The notes: generated from the letters alone by a model not told the origin. A stretch of DNA of 64,000 nucleotides from Hypomesus transpacificus (GCF_021917145.1 NC_061062.1:9353199-9417198); one strand, 5' to 3'; shown: positions 9,153 to 60,632, counted from the first letter of the stretch. Numbers and translations are program-made.

Positions 9153-11890
9153 GATATCCATTCAAATGACCTAGCTTTCCTTTAGAAAATGAAGGGGAAC
9201 AACTGGTGATGGAAACTCTAATTGACCATAAATTTCAGCACTTGACAAGACATAGGCTCAAACTAACCCAGTTCAGGGTTTTTTTCCAGGCAACCGGCAG
9301 TACATTTGGTTTTCACACGAAAGAAACATCTCCTGAGAAAATGTCTTAACATCGAAGAAAGATATTGTGCTCTTTCATTCTGAGTCAGGATTTTAATTTC
9401 ATGATCACTGCGTCGTCCTAGCATTGCAGTCGATCTTGTGGCACAGATGCATAGGGTATTTATTATGAAGACCCACGTGTGCAACTTCCTTGCTGCAGCA
9501 AGAGTCAATCTGTGAAAGGAAAAGAAAATATTCCTAACTGTAGACTGACTCAGCTCAGGAAAAATAAAATTTTCATTCAATGACGAGGCAATGTTATTTC
9601 AATATCTGCTTCAGTTAGATTAAAACGTCTGTTTTAATGTAGGAGAAAAATAAGCAAATCAATGATGTGATCAATCATTCCTGCTCAGCTGTGACTATCA
9701 AAGCCCACGCTGGTGCTGACCTTCAGCAGCACACTAGTAGGTCTACATGTCTCCTGCAAGACTGGGACACAGAATAAGTCTAGAGTAGTCTACTCTCAGG
9801 TTATAACACCCATGGATGGATGCTGTCAAACTACACTTTAGCCCTGGCCTAGGCTAGACATGTGAAAGCATGGCAGATACAGTAACATAGGCTAAACTTA
9901 GCCTAGGGTTATGCGGCACGGACAATGCGGTGCGTTAAGCAGCGTTTCTAGCGTGGTAGTAATGATGGCTTAAAATAGACGGTGTCAATGGTCAGTTTAC
10001 ACTATACATCTGAACCTTAGACCATTTCCACTGGCCATCTTAGCAAGTGGGCTAATGTTTATCTGTCTAACCCCTCTGCAGCTGCTCTCGCTCCCCCCCC
10101 CCCCCCCGTCTCTCTCCCCCCTTTCATTGGTCTCTCTCCCCCTCCTCTCTCAGACCAACCCTGCCCCCCCTCCCTCCCTCATTCTCACTCTGTCACCTGC
10201 TCTTCTTGAAAGTCTTTGCTAAAGCTAAAAGCAGCGCCACTGCTACAGGCCAGAGCAGTGTGTTGGCAGTGTGAGGCCCTTCTGCAATCCAAAACACAGT
10301 CGGTTCCACCACTCTTGAGAATAATTTGTCCATAGAGTGTGCCGGGAACGTCACAAATGCATGCAAGTCTATATTGATATCTGATGCCTGGATAAAATAG
10401 GTCAAAAACACAGACTAAAACTCCAGCAGATTTGCGAGGATGAGGGCTATATGAAGCACCAGCTGCTCAAGGCAAACAGACACCCAATCGCAGCTCTTGT
10501 CACTTTGCAACATGTTGTGTCCACAGACTCCTCAAAATGCTGCTGGCAAGACAGCTGTGTCACCTATTCCCCAGCAATATTACAGCCAAATCCCAGTTTG
10601 GCCTGATGCTTTGCATTTGACTTGAAAGTGCAATTTAAGATGGAACTAAACACTTCAGCATCACCTTGGTGGGTAAAATTCCCTGTCTAGTGGGAAAGAT
10701 ATGAGCCATCAAACTACTTTCAGGACACGGAGAGAATAATGTGCACACAACTTACACACGTATAACATTGAGGTCTGGAAGCTATATTTGAAAACTCCAG
10801 TTTTACTCTCAAATGTTCAGAGAGCTACAATACTTAACCAAATTCAAGAAGTCACATTGTGAAGACAATAATGCTTTAAATGGTTAACACGATGTTTAGA
10901 ACAACCCAACATTGAGGCTCCTCTGTGCACAATCTCCCCACCACTAACACTCAAGCAGACAAAGTTTCGCACTCCTTTCATCACTTTTTCGGGCAAGGGC
11001 CACGGCACGGCCATAGTTCAATCTGGCAATGGTTGAAAGGCTGCCAAAAGTCCACTCCACCAACACATGCAACTATGTACCCATTAAGGGCGAAGAGAAC
11101 ACTGCTGTCTCTATGTGGTCGGACCAAACTTTAAAACCTGAAAGCCGAGGACTGCCATCTCGGTGTGAAAGGGATTCTTTAATGAGGTCTCTCTGCCAAC
11201 TGACAGCTAACAACGTGAATAAAACGTTGTGAGTTTATCATGGTCTAGTTTCACCATATTAATAATAATAGCTACAATCTATTTTGCATGGAAATATCGT
11301 TGATATTATTCAAGCGAGTACTAATCTGTGCTATTATGGATGTTAATCAGATCATTGGGACCCAGGTAAACTAACAATAGCGGGTGTTTCTTAACTTCAC
11401 ATTGCACTAGCTATCATGATCACAGGGGAAAGTACCAAACTAGCCTAGCTGGTTACCCAGTAGCTAGAGAGCTGAATCACGCCCATCGAATACGAAATCT
11501 AATTGGACTAGATAGCTCAACTCTGCTAGCAACGGACGAGCCCATTCATTTAAAACCACGACGTGGTTTGAATTTACATATGCTAGCTCACTAATCGTAC
11601 ATAACAGATAACCATTCACTCACCCAGCTAGTGACAAGCTGAACTGAAGTGTAACAACCAGCGAGCATTAGAGTTAGCCAGCTAGCTAATCTGACTGGCT
11701 CTTTACTGTATTATGTTGTTCCCTCCCTGCCTGTCTGGTTGGTTGGTTCGCCAGTTTGCAAGCAACACTTTCTGAGCAGCAATGCCTGCAATGGTGTTGG
11801 CAGGCAGCTAAAGCTTCAAAACATTTACACATGTTAATAATGATTGTGCGGACATCATTTATTTAAAAACACTTTGCAGAACAAAGTTAC

Positions 11891-11960
11891 CTTCTAATTG
11901 ACAGCCGATCCTCCTGTCAGACTGGAATTCAATCCTCTTCCACAAGGTACAGCAGTGAAA
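11891..11960 (-). other. setd3: Candidate non-coding first exon of SETD3
   Basis: On the minus strand a donor-like AGAAG|GTAAC ends at 11891. CCAAT boxes (ATTGG on the plus strand) lie upstream for a minus-strand transcript at about 12020 and 12075. Human SETD3 also has a non-coding first exon, and the coding start here is preceded by an acceptor-like site. The 5' boundary is a guess. Confidence 0.35.
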
Positions 11961-13035
11961 CCGAACCTGATGTTGAATTTTAAGAGCCACGCCCGTAACA
12001 CAGTTTTGAAAGGATTTGATTGGAGCAATACGGTTATACGCCCACATAAACAAAACGTTCATTCTGGAATCCTATTGGTTACTGAAAGATGGGAGTTGCT
12101 TCATTAGTTTTCGGTTGGACGTAGCAAGAGCAAACGTCAAATGAATTGGTCAAAATGGCCGGCAATAACTCCATACTGCATTGGCCAGTTGAACTGTCAT
12201 TCATTTTATCGATAAATTAAACATTGGTTTAGCATCCATAAACATCCCCCTTTATGGTTGTGATTGGAAGGTTACTTTAGTGGGATTAAAATTACCATAC
12301 ATGGTAACGATTTAGACGACATGATTAGTTAAAAAACATGCCAGTCGTCGATTTAAAAAAAAGCCCATCCTACGACATGGGTGCCCATAATTTACAGGCA
12401 GGCGGTCAACCTTAAGGTTGCACAACTCACTGTAAACACTGTTTTGTGACTGGTAGTAGCCGGGAAGAAAAAGGTAGACTAAACCAATAAAGTTAAGGAT
12501 ATATAAGTTGCTAAACAAGCACATGTATTGGTTAGATTTGACAAACTGCTTAATTCTCACTGGATAACCGGTGAAGCTGACATCTTATCATTTGTTATAT
12601 TATGCAGTGTAGATGATCATGTACATGGTACGATCGATCGACTTGGTAGCTTTCGGTCGTCGCAGGTCCTTGTTTTTGGTCGGTTTAATGTCTTTGTTTT
12701 AGTTCAATTATTTCCCTTCCTCTTCGTGACGTCACTTGGATGCTATATTTTTAATAAATTAAATATGGCGCCTTACACTCAATTTCCAGTGTAAATTGTT
12801 GTATGGATTCAAATAGCTTTCATTGAATGGATGTTTTACTAGTTTTAGCTCAATATAGTCCGTGCTATTTTTTTTTTTTTGCATAGTGGATCGTAATCAT
12901 TCCTCTCCATCACTACTACGTAACGTAAAGGACGGAACTAGCAAGTCAGCTAATTCTAGAAGCTAGCCAGCTTGCTAGCTTCAAGGTTTCAGTCAGTGAC
13001 TATATAGACCACGCTGTGTAAAATTATTTCAGTTA
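11961..13035. promoter_or_regulatory. Divergent SETD3/CCNK promoter interval
   Basis: This interval separates the inferred SETD3 first exon (minus) from the CCNK start codon (plus), matching the head-to-head arrangement in human. It contains ATTGG/CCAAT motifs near 12020 and 12075, an AAATGGCCGG motif near 12153 and an AAATATGGCGCC motif near 12762, the last two resembling YY1-type promoter sites. An acceptor-like TTATTTCAG lies just before the CCNK ATG, so CCNK may have a non-coding exon here whose donor I could not fix. A T13 run lies near 12870. Confidence 0.45.
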
Positions 13036-16000
13036 ATGAAAGACTACCGGGAGAATTCAATCCCTGTCAATCCGGCTGCAAGTCTGGATCACATAAAACC
13101 ATGCTGGTATTGGGACAAGAAGGACCTAGCACACACACCCTCCCAGTCGGAGGGACTGGACCCCGCCACAGAGGCGAGGTACCGGAGAGAGGGTGCACGG
13201 TTCATCTTCGACGTGGGAACTCGCTTGGGACTGTATCCTTTCTTTCCGCTGTGCTGAACTTTCCACTAACTAGTTTTAAGAATGCATCTTTAACTGTTGT
13301 TATCTACAAGTACTTTTGGGTTTTTCGAAGTACTAATGATTAAAGCATTGTCCTCCCTTTTCCAGAAACAAATTGGCGTCCTGATAGGGACGTGTAGACT
13401 ATTGTTGTGAAAATACAGTGTCTTCCCAACCAATATAAAGTTTAGAGCACAAACTGTTAGACAAACTCCTTAAGCCCGTGCCCAGACACTATGACACACT
13501 GGCAACAGGAATCATCTACTTCCATCGCTTTTATATGTTCCACTCCTTCAAGCAATTCCCCAGATATGTAATTACCGTGTTCACTGCACACCAAGTTATG
13601 AATAAAATCGAAACTAATTTGCAATACATTGTACATTGCAATACCTTGCTAACCCAGAACATGAATGTTGTGTTCACAGGTGACAGGAGGTTGCTGTCTC
13701 TTCCTAGCAGGGAAAGTTGAGGAGACCCCAAAGAAATGCAAAGACATCATCAAGACAGCTCGCAGCCTCCTAAACGACATCCAGTTTGCCCAGTTTGGAG
13801 ACGATCCAAAGGTAAAACATACACCACCTTTACGGTGCAGTTTTTGGCAGTGATGTGTTTGTAGATATCAGGTGCAGATCCCAACGTTGTTTCTGTAGGA
13901 GGAGGTGATGGTGCTGGAGAGGATCTTGTTGCAGACCATTAAGTTTGACCTGCAGGTGGAGCACCCCTATCAGTTCTTGCTCCGCTATGCCAAGCAACTT
14001 AAAGGTAATGAGGCACAGCTGAGTCATTCATTCTACAGGGGTGTATACGATTTCATGTAAGGATAATGCATTTTAATGACAAGTATTCACACCCTTTGAG
14101 TTTGATTATGTCGTTCAATATTCAAAAAAATATGTTTTTTGGAAACCTTTTGAAAAACTGAGGGTGTTCGTTCTAGGTGACAAGAACAAAGTGCAGAAGC
14201 TGGTTCAGATGGCCTGGACCTTTGTGAATGACAGGTGAGTGAAGAATAGTCCAGAATGAGGATGATCTATGTGCATCTGTGTGTTTGTTAACATATTCGT
14301 GCCATAGCATTTCTCTGGGTCACTGCCAGGGATGGAGACTGAGAACCACTACCAATATGGACATCAACACAACATCTGACCTTTTAACTAAATGCTTGTC
14401 TGCTTGTGACTTTATAAGATCTTTAAGTTCAACACCTGATCACTTGTAGCAGTCTACCCAAAACATTATCACTATGTATCAAGCGACTGTGTAACTATCC
14501 CTAACTATTATTAGCACTGCACTGGTTGTGTTAGACATAACATGCGTATAGTCGAATGGTAGTTTCCATCAGATCTAGAATAGACTGAAACCTGAACAAA
14601 CTTGGCCTCCCTTTTGTTTTGTCCCTGCATCTTGGCAGCCTGTGTACCATGCTGTCGCTGCAGTGGGAGCCAGAGATCATCGCCGTGGCGGTCATGTACC
14701 TGGCGGGACGCCTGTGTAAGTTCGACATCCAGGAGTGGACGTCCAAGCAGTCGTCACGCCGATGGTGGGAGCAGTTTGTCCAGGATGTGCCCGTGGAGCT
14801 GCTGGAAGGTGGGCGTGGCTGGCGTCCCAGAACACCTTTGGATTCAAAGTAAAAAATGAAAGACATCAACCTTTTTCTCTCTCTTCACCCCCCAGATATC
14901 TGCCATCAGATCCTGGATCTGTACTCCCAGGGCAAGCAGCAGATGCCCCAGGGCGCGGTGGCGGGGGGCGACAGGGAGAAGACGCTCCCTTCCTCCTCCT
15001 CCACCCCCACCCCCCAGCAGCTCCAGCTTCTCGCCCTAGCCCAGGCCAGTGCCAATCCTTCCCCCGCCCCTCCACCACCACCCCCGCCTCCACCTCTTGC
15101 CAAGAAAGCCTCCCCACAGGCCAGCCCCTCACGCCAGATCAAACGAGCCCATGTGAGTGTGGACCATCGTTTGTGGGGGGGGGGCCTGTCATTCGACAGG
15201 GGCCCTCTTCAGAATGTACAATTGAAAATGGACACAATTCTGCTCAGAAAACATTACAATATACAGTGTATGATCACGACAATGCTTTTTTGTGTGGGTA
15301 TAATGCATACAATTATTACTGAAATAAATATGACTTTCTCGTTCTGTAGCCATCTCCTCAAGAGGAGAAGACATCTGGTAAGCACTTCCCTGTTCATGAC
15401 TTTGATTTGAAACGGTAGACCCTGTAAGCAAGTCTGCTTATAAGTCTGCTTATCCCCAGAGCAAGTAAGCTCCAAGATCCCCAGACTTGAGGCCCCGATG
15501 CCCCCCCTGCCCACCACACAGCCTCCCCCAGGTGAGTTCCCTCCTTGCCCTTTCGGTCAGCCAGACATAGGAAGTGAGGGCCCACTCCCAAGAGTCTTAA
15601 ACGTCTCGCTTTCCCTAATTCTGTGCCAAAAACAAACGAGAAATACAGCCGCTTGTGTCCAGTGAAAACCCTTAACAAAATTAAGGAAGCAAGGTGAGAA
15701 TTCTGTTTTAAGTGTTGAAATGCTTCCCTTCACAATAAGAGTCCTTCTTTTCCTACATGACTGCTAAACAGGCTGCAGAATATACTGCTCACCATTCTAA
15801 GTGGCTCAATTACTGTTTATCTCTTAGAACTGTCCAGCCAAATGACTGTCCTTCAGGGGTTAAAGCCCAGTGGCTCAGAGAGCAGTAAGGGCTCTCATTA
15901 ATTAGGCCCACTCCCCAAAAATATTATCACAGATTTACCCTGGTCCCAGGTAATCCCACAATCTAAGCCACCCCTAGAGTGCAGCTTGTCTCAGGGGGGG

Positions 16001-16993
16001 ATAGACACAGGGCATTCCAGAGGAAATATTATCCTGAGCAGGAATCTGCTTCTCATTTGGTTAATGGAATAGATAGACATTATTTGTTGGAAACTCTATA
16101 CACACAAATGTACACTCACGCTATAGGTGGATTAATGGGAGATCCTCTTGCATTGGTCTGACCTTCTCGCCAAATCTGATAATTGCCTTAGAGCCCTTAG
16201 ATTTAGAGTAGCTAGTCGGCTTGTTTACATTACCTAACTGGGGACGCTCATTACTTCCGTGTGTGTGTGGCTATTAGGCACGTTTGAGTGTCTGTGTGTT
16301 TGACATGCTGAATATGTTAGTAGGCTGTTGAAGGCTGTATCTTTTTTTAATATATTTGCCAAAATTCATCTTCTGTTTTTAATTAGTCTTGACCATCTGT
16401 CTGTCCTTCTCCTCGGTCCCCCACAGACCGCAAGGCCCTTGCCTCCCACCCTGCTGCCCCCCTCCCTGGGGAGACTGACACCCATGGAGAACCTGCTGAG
16501 GCCCCCAAGGCCCTAGCACCTCCCCCTCCCCACTCTGCCTCTCACCACCAGCCCCCACCTCTCCCCCATCGCCCGCCCCCCCCGCCCCCCTCCTCCTACA
16601 TCATGGGCATCCCCACCTCCAGCTCCTACATGTCTGGGGAGGGCTACCAGAGCCTGCAGTCCCTGATGAAGACCGAGGGGCCCTCCTATGCCGTCCCTGT
16701 ACCCCCCTCCTATGGCCCTCCGCCGGGCTACCACGGCCATGTCTACCCCCCCAGTGCCCCCCCACCCCCCGCCGGCTCCTACCCGCCGCCCAGTCTTCCC
16801 CCACCCCCCCTCGCCTGCCTACCCTCCACCAGGCTACAACCACAGTTACCCACCTCCGCGCATGCCTCCAGGGCTGCCGGGCATGGGGATGCCCTCGTCT
16901 AGCTACCCCGGTGGACAGAGCCAGGGGCCCCCTCCGTTGCCTCCTGGGATGCCCCCCATGGGTGGAATGAGTCGAGGAGCTTGGATGATGTGA
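13036..16993 (+). CDS. ccnk: Cyclin K (CCNK), ten coding exons, apparent frameshift in the last
   Basis: Cyclin K is the partner of CDK12 and CDK13, which phosphorylate the RNA polymerase II C-terminal domain in the nucleus. Coding exons: 13036-13232, 13486-13567, 13680-13811, 13899-14004, 14177-14234, 14639-14808, 14896-15152, 15350-15377 (28 nt), 15460-15531 and 16427-16993. The start gives MKDYRENS, like the human N-terminus. Cyclin-box signatures include [48 protein letters not shown] and [12 protein letters not shown], covering about residues 20-250. The rest is Pro-rich, with [14 protein letters not shown] and the C-terminal GMSRGAWMM. As written, the frame breaks in a C7 run at 16804-16810 and would stop at 16902. 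Removing one base restores the conserved tail and a protein of about 555 residues (580 in human). A homopolymer sequencing error or allele is more likely than a broken gene. Confidence 0.97.
15532..16426. other. CCNK intron 9 (895 bp)
   Basis: This is the longest CCNK intron in the coding part. It is unremarkable mixed-composition DNA with short TG repeats near 16260 and a CT-rich stretch before the CACAG acceptor at 16426. I recognise no exon or mobile element in it. Confidence 0.6.
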
Positions 16994-17589
16994 AATGGGG
17001 GGTTGATGCTAGGACTGGCTGTGCCAACACTACATCACCATCACAGTACAGTAGCAGTATTTTGAACGTATTGGCCATGGACATTGAAGGGATAGGTTTT
17101 TCCACTTTTACCATCTGTCAACACCCATATACTTTGAGTCTTATTATAAGCTGTCATTGCACTGGTTCGTGGGAATGTTGTATTTGTTAGTCGTGTAAAA
17201 TTGTTAGCCTATTGTTTTGAATAGGGTAAAAGATTTGACCAAAACATGAACAAGGCAGCTTCACAGTAGTTATGTAGTTGTTCCCTTTTTTACATGAGAT
17301 GCACTAAAATGTGTTATATCTATGCTACTTCTTTTAGCATTTTAGCCTGAACCAATACACCAGGTCAAATAGTACACGTGTTTGAACACTTTAAAACACA
17401 CATAAGCTCTATTTCCTACATGTTACTTGTATGTATTTTAAACTAGTTAATAACAGATGCATGCAGATATCAAGGAAAAATAAGTGTTTTGAAATAACTA
17501 ATTCTTTGTTTAGTTATTTTGGCTATGACATGTTTATAGTTGTTCATTCGTCATAAAATGTGAATAGTTTGTGTCCAAAAAAACTTTTA

Positions 17590-17595
17590 ATTAAA
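17590..17595 (+). terminator. ccnk: Candidate CCNK poly(A) signal ATTAAA
   Basis: ATTAAA lies about 600 bp after the CCNK stop codon and is followed by a T-rich stretch. The interval 16994-17589 would be the 3' UTR. Other AT-rich hexamers nearby could serve instead. Confidence 0.4.
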
Positions 17596-18145
17596 ATAAT
17601 TGTCTTTTTTAAATATATTGTTGTTTATGTGTAACTGGTATGTCTTTACCCTATTTAAATCTCCAAATCTTTGAGGTCATGTCTGGTCTAACATCATTGG
17701 ATAGGCCCATTACTCGGCTGTGTGTATTTTATAATTCCAGTCATTAAGGTCAGTTGTTACTCAGAGTAAGAGGAAGGCAGGTTACATTAGCAGATCATTT
17801 GAGAATGGGCTGTTTGGATTTATTGTTTGACAAGTAACCACAAGAGTGCGCCCTAATCCAGAAAATGAACAAACTTGCTACGTTGCATGAGTTCCACATG
17901 GGTAGTATACACAAGTACCAATGCATAATCCCTTACTAATTTTCTCATGGCTCGGATCTTGGAACCAGCTTTTCTCTTTTTAAAATCAGTTTAGGGAAGC
18001 TGAATAATTGTGTTCCAAAAAGTTAGTAATTATTGGAGCTTCCAGCTTTGTTCCATCTCTATAGTAGCTTTCCCAGTGTATAATTGATGAACATACACAA
18101 TTAGAGACTTGCACTATACATTTACAAAGGAAAGTATACTTAAAT

Positions 18146-21089
18146 TTTATTTAAAAAATCATCTACAAGAGGCTTTCTTAATCTATTTATCACTCTTTTC
18201 ATAAATTGCTAAAATATCGATGCATTTCAGCTACATACAGCTTATGAAAGACAAAAATATATAAAGGCATGCTATTTTCATATATCCTACGGGAGAACAG
18301 TATTTATTTACAAAGCACTGGCTATATCCTAAAATACATGTTCACTGTGTCTGGGATAGAGAGAGGCTAAGAAGAGAATATAGTAGGTCATTGCAGGTTC
18401 TACGTCAACACATCATGTTTTGACAAAAGAAGCAGTGCATTTGAAAGTAACCATAGGAAAATTGACACAACTTTTCAATTGTCACTTTGTGCTTTCAAAT
18501 CAACAAATATAAAAGGTCAGTAGTCGCATGTATATAGCAGATGTTTCTAGAAGGTCACTTTTGAAATATTGATCTTAAATGTGTGTATGGAGTTATCCAA
18601 AAATGCATTAATTAGGTGTGTTTTCAAAAGACCTGATCACTGTCCTTCTGTTCCCCCAAAAATACTGTGCAAGACAGTATTATTTCTTTTAGCAATCCTC
18701 AATTGAAATAAGTATTTCCATATATCAGGTGTACCAATACAAATGTTACCTTTGTTCTTCAAATGATTGCTTGTCTTTTGTTCATACGGCTCGTACATGC
18801 TAAAGGTCAGGCTCATATAAACATCACTAATAAAAGTCACCTGCTGCATCCTGAATCTCACTGAAACTCAGATACTCATTGGCCATTCCTCAAAACTGTA
18901 TAATGTCTCATCCAATGATAAAGGGATGTGAGTACAGTAGGTACTTACATTCCCTTCTGAAAATTCATTTAAAAGTAGCACACATACAGTGTGGAACCCT
19001 ATTTAGAGTGACAATATGTCAAACTTAAATTCTGAAGAAAAACAAATCAGATTCCTTCTATCCATCTGACAAATGACCATTTGTCAAGATAACATTCAAA
19101 GAGAGGGAAAATGCAGCAAGCGTCTTTCATACATGTTTGAAATGATCTATTCCGAAATCTATCGGTATCCACAAGCCCTTTTACAGTTCGTAAGACTTCT
19201 ATGAAACTTCATACATAACTTGTCACAAATCAGTTATGTGACTTACAAACAACCTACACAGAAGAACCTCCATTCCGTGTCCAAACTTTCTACACATAGG
19301 AGACCAGTTATAGAATACATTTCTTAGATTGTTATAAATCTTCATAACATGTTAGGTCAGTTCTATGATGCTGCTTTACAGGGTATCTGATGGTCTGTTT
19401 GTGAAACTCACATGCTCGATCCATAGAAACTGCAATCAACTTATAGAACCAAGCTGAACAGAAACCATCTTCTTCCATATGACTTATCATAGAGTACTTA
19501 GTCACTATGATGCTTCATGGAGACGTACTATGAAGTCTTACATCACATTTCATCAACTCATTCTAGCTCTCTGCTAAGTCCTGCTAACAAGCTTCGATGC
19601 ACTTGAAATCCAACAAGTGTGCATGCTGTTGTCTAAACGTACACTTTGGTTCAGTATACACAGGACTCAGCTAACCCACCTCAATGTGTAGAGCACACTA
19701 AGACACCCAAAGCTGTTTTCATTCGCTAGTTATAACACTGCATAAGGTACACATAGATCTCCAATGAGACTTTAGTTATGAGACCTCATTACAGGTGTGA
19801 TAACAAGGTATTACAGGTATGGAAGTTGTACACCTTCTCATTTATTAATATAAGAGACACCCCCCCAAAAAAAACACATTCTCGCATTATTACATTTCAA
19901 AAACTTTTAACGATTGTCATAGAATATTTATAGATTGTATATCAAAGTCCCTTTTCCCATACAGCAATATCCTTTCTCTTATCATAAACATCACTGCATC
20001 ATTTGGGAAGTCTTTATGAATCACCAGCTTTTGGATATTCTATTTTGATAGGCTAACATCTGACTCGAAAGTGAACTTTTAAACTCAAAGTATGCAACCT
20101 AATTTGGTGCACCACCTAGATAATAGTGGTAACAAAGATGGCCGTAGAAGAAAACTGCGTTTCAAAATATTAGTGCTACTTTAAACAACTTACAGCATAT
20201 GGTGCTGCATTTTAGGTGTACACAATTAGGGTTTTCTGCCTACATTTGTATATTTATGTTTTAGGTGAAGGTGTCTACGAGTACTTGAGAGTGAAGTGTA
20301 TAGAATATAAAGCTAGGGCTTGCTACTATACTGTGTATTGGGAAAATATGATATAAGAGTCAATTCCTATTTGTTTATTTTTGATAAAAATCTGTGTTTC
20401 ATGTTGTTGAAGTCACAGGGCAGTTGAGTAGTCCTTGTTTGAAGAGCTGTCAAAAATCAGGATTTGAAGGAAGCAACATGAGCGAACTGTGTTTCAGTCA
20501 ATGTGTACCTAGAAAGTGCTATGAGACAATGTTGAACACTGATGAACAACAACACTGGTGAACATGAAGAAAAACTAAAGGTCTCTGTAGAGTTGCTGAT
20601 TGAGAAATTCAGATATTGAAAGAGTCGCTTGTTGGATAGCTTGTCTGTCACTAAGGTTTAGACTCTGTGATGCTTGGAAATGCCTGGGAAAACCAGACAG
20701 GAATGGAATACAAATGTTCTCAAAACCTTTTTTTCATTATGGTGTATGTCCCTATATCACCTCCCCTTCAGGTGAACTACAATGTGTGCTTAGCTGAGAA
20801 AAAAAATCACATATGAGTGTTAACACAATAATAGCCTTGGTCCAGATGTCTTCCACTTTCCACACCAGTCAGTGATGGTCAATGCCCAGGCATTTTGGAA
20901 CAGTCGCTTTGGACCAATGAGTGAACTGAAGCTGAACATCATGGATGTTGAAGAAGTGGGGTGGGGATAAAACAAGTGGGGTGGTTGATAACGTGAAGGT
21001 CACACACTGTGCCCAGGAACTACAGTGGTGGTTGTGTTTTTAGTTCTATTTGCTGACGTTCATGGGTTTAAGCACACACGTCTTCAGGA
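18146..21089 (-). other. ccdc85c: Probable long 3' UTR of CCDC85C
   Basis: Downstream of the CCDC85C stop the minus strand shows about 3 kb of AT-rich sequence with no long simple repeat, unlike almost every other non-coding stretch in this window. AATAAA occurs on the minus strand at 18151-18146, with further AT-rich candidates such as the one near 18305. A long 3' UTR is known for CCDC85C in mammals. The exact end is uncertain. Confidence 0.45.
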
Positions 21090-59675
<38,586 letters not shown>

Positions 59676-59800
59676 AACCTTACAAAATTGCTACCCAATA
59701 ATTTGTTGATTTCTGTTTCCTTATTGCATTTGACAACTAAAACCAAGGATCATTTTAACTTTGACCAATTGTTGTGGAGACTGGCACTTGTGCCTACCTC

Positions 59801-59806
59801 AATAAA
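59801..59806 (+). terminator. hhipl1: HHIPL1 poly(A) signal AATAAA
   Basis: AATAAA lies 126 bp after the HHIPL1 stop codon, followed by GTGACATTTGCATTTGTC, a GT/T-rich region of the kind that promotes cleavage. This gives a short 3' UTR. Confidence 0.7.
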
Positions 59807-60616
59807 GTGACATTTGCATTTGTCATTAGTCTTCAGTAGTCTCATCAGAGTGTAACATGGAACATACTGAAGATAGACCTAGACCCAGTGAATGAATGTC
59901 TTTGGAAATGCAGGTAATTTGACCGAATGTGATGATCACAATGAAATAAATGATATCTTATGCAACTGGTTCTCAACCCTTCTTACAGGTGGTTTTCAGT
60001 ATCATACAAGAACTGAGACACGGTGTTTCTATATGGGAACTAAAAGGCCTTTAGATTGTAAAGCGACTGATCTTTTTCACATCCTTTATCAGCATCCCAA
60101 GTCATAGCAGATATGTAGGGGAATATTCTTCCATGCTTTTAGTTTAAATTGTTTCCTTGAATTTTAAACCAGTTGCCAGTTCTTGAGAAAAGATTATGCT
60201 GAATAAAGCAATCTGAACCCGGGACACCAGGCTCCTCTACAAGGCTACACATCATGGTCACCCACCAAAAAAATAAATCAAGAGTAAATACCAGTGTGCT
60301 GTAGTAAACACAGAACGCCAGGTGAGGGCGCTCTACATAACATCACAGAAATTCAGCAATAATGTATCAGTTTACACGAATTGTTGTGAATGATACAATT
60401 GGTTGTGTAAAAGTTACCGACTGCAGACTGAACCCAAAACACCATAGGTGACTTAAATTGATGCTGCATTTTAGCCCAGGAGGTAGAAGACGGTATTAGT
60501 CCAAATAAATTGAATTGGCTGAAAATAAACAACCCTCGTAGCAAGTATAGTTTCATTTAGTTAGCTTCTTAAAGCTTGTAACATGGACAATATTGCCTTT
60601 CGATGTTAATGGTGGT
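59807..60616. other. Spacer between HHIPL1 and the histone genes
   Basis: About 0.8 kb of AT-rich DNA. No gene of the next human neighbour (CYP46A1) is recognisable here. A further AATAAA lies near 60203. It marks the junction between the conserved gene order and the histone block. Confidence 0.6.
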
Positions 60617-60632
60617 GGCTCTTAAAAGAGCC
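60617..60632 (-). terminator. Histone 3' stem-loop of the H3 gene
   Basis: On the minus strand GGCTCTTTTAAGAGCC forms a 6-bp stem with a UUUA loop, flanked by AAA before and ACCACC after. This is the signal for U7 snRNP and SLBP processing of replication-dependent histone mRNA. It starts 37 bases beyond the H3 stop codon, the normal distance. Confidence 0.97.

Larger units (their letters stand above)
7753..11890. other. Probable SETD3 intron 1 (4.1 kb)
   Basis: Seven bases upstream of the SETD3 ATG the minus strand has an acceptor-like pyrimidine-rich CTGTCCAG, and a donor-like AGAAG|GTAAC lies at 11891/11890. The interval between them is therefore taken as the first intron. It contains the 34-bp minisatellite, the hAT-like element with its nested SINE fragment, and C runs at 8303-8318, 9077-9093 and 10093-10107. 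From 10.4 to 11.9 kb it is plain AT-rich DNA. A small open frame at 10193-10411 is discussed as a finding. Confidence 0.5.

Noticed and set aside
14735-15322. A 195-codon plus-strand frame overlapping CCNK exons 6 and 7
   Set aside because: It is in the wrong frame relative to conserved cyclin K and runs through an intron.
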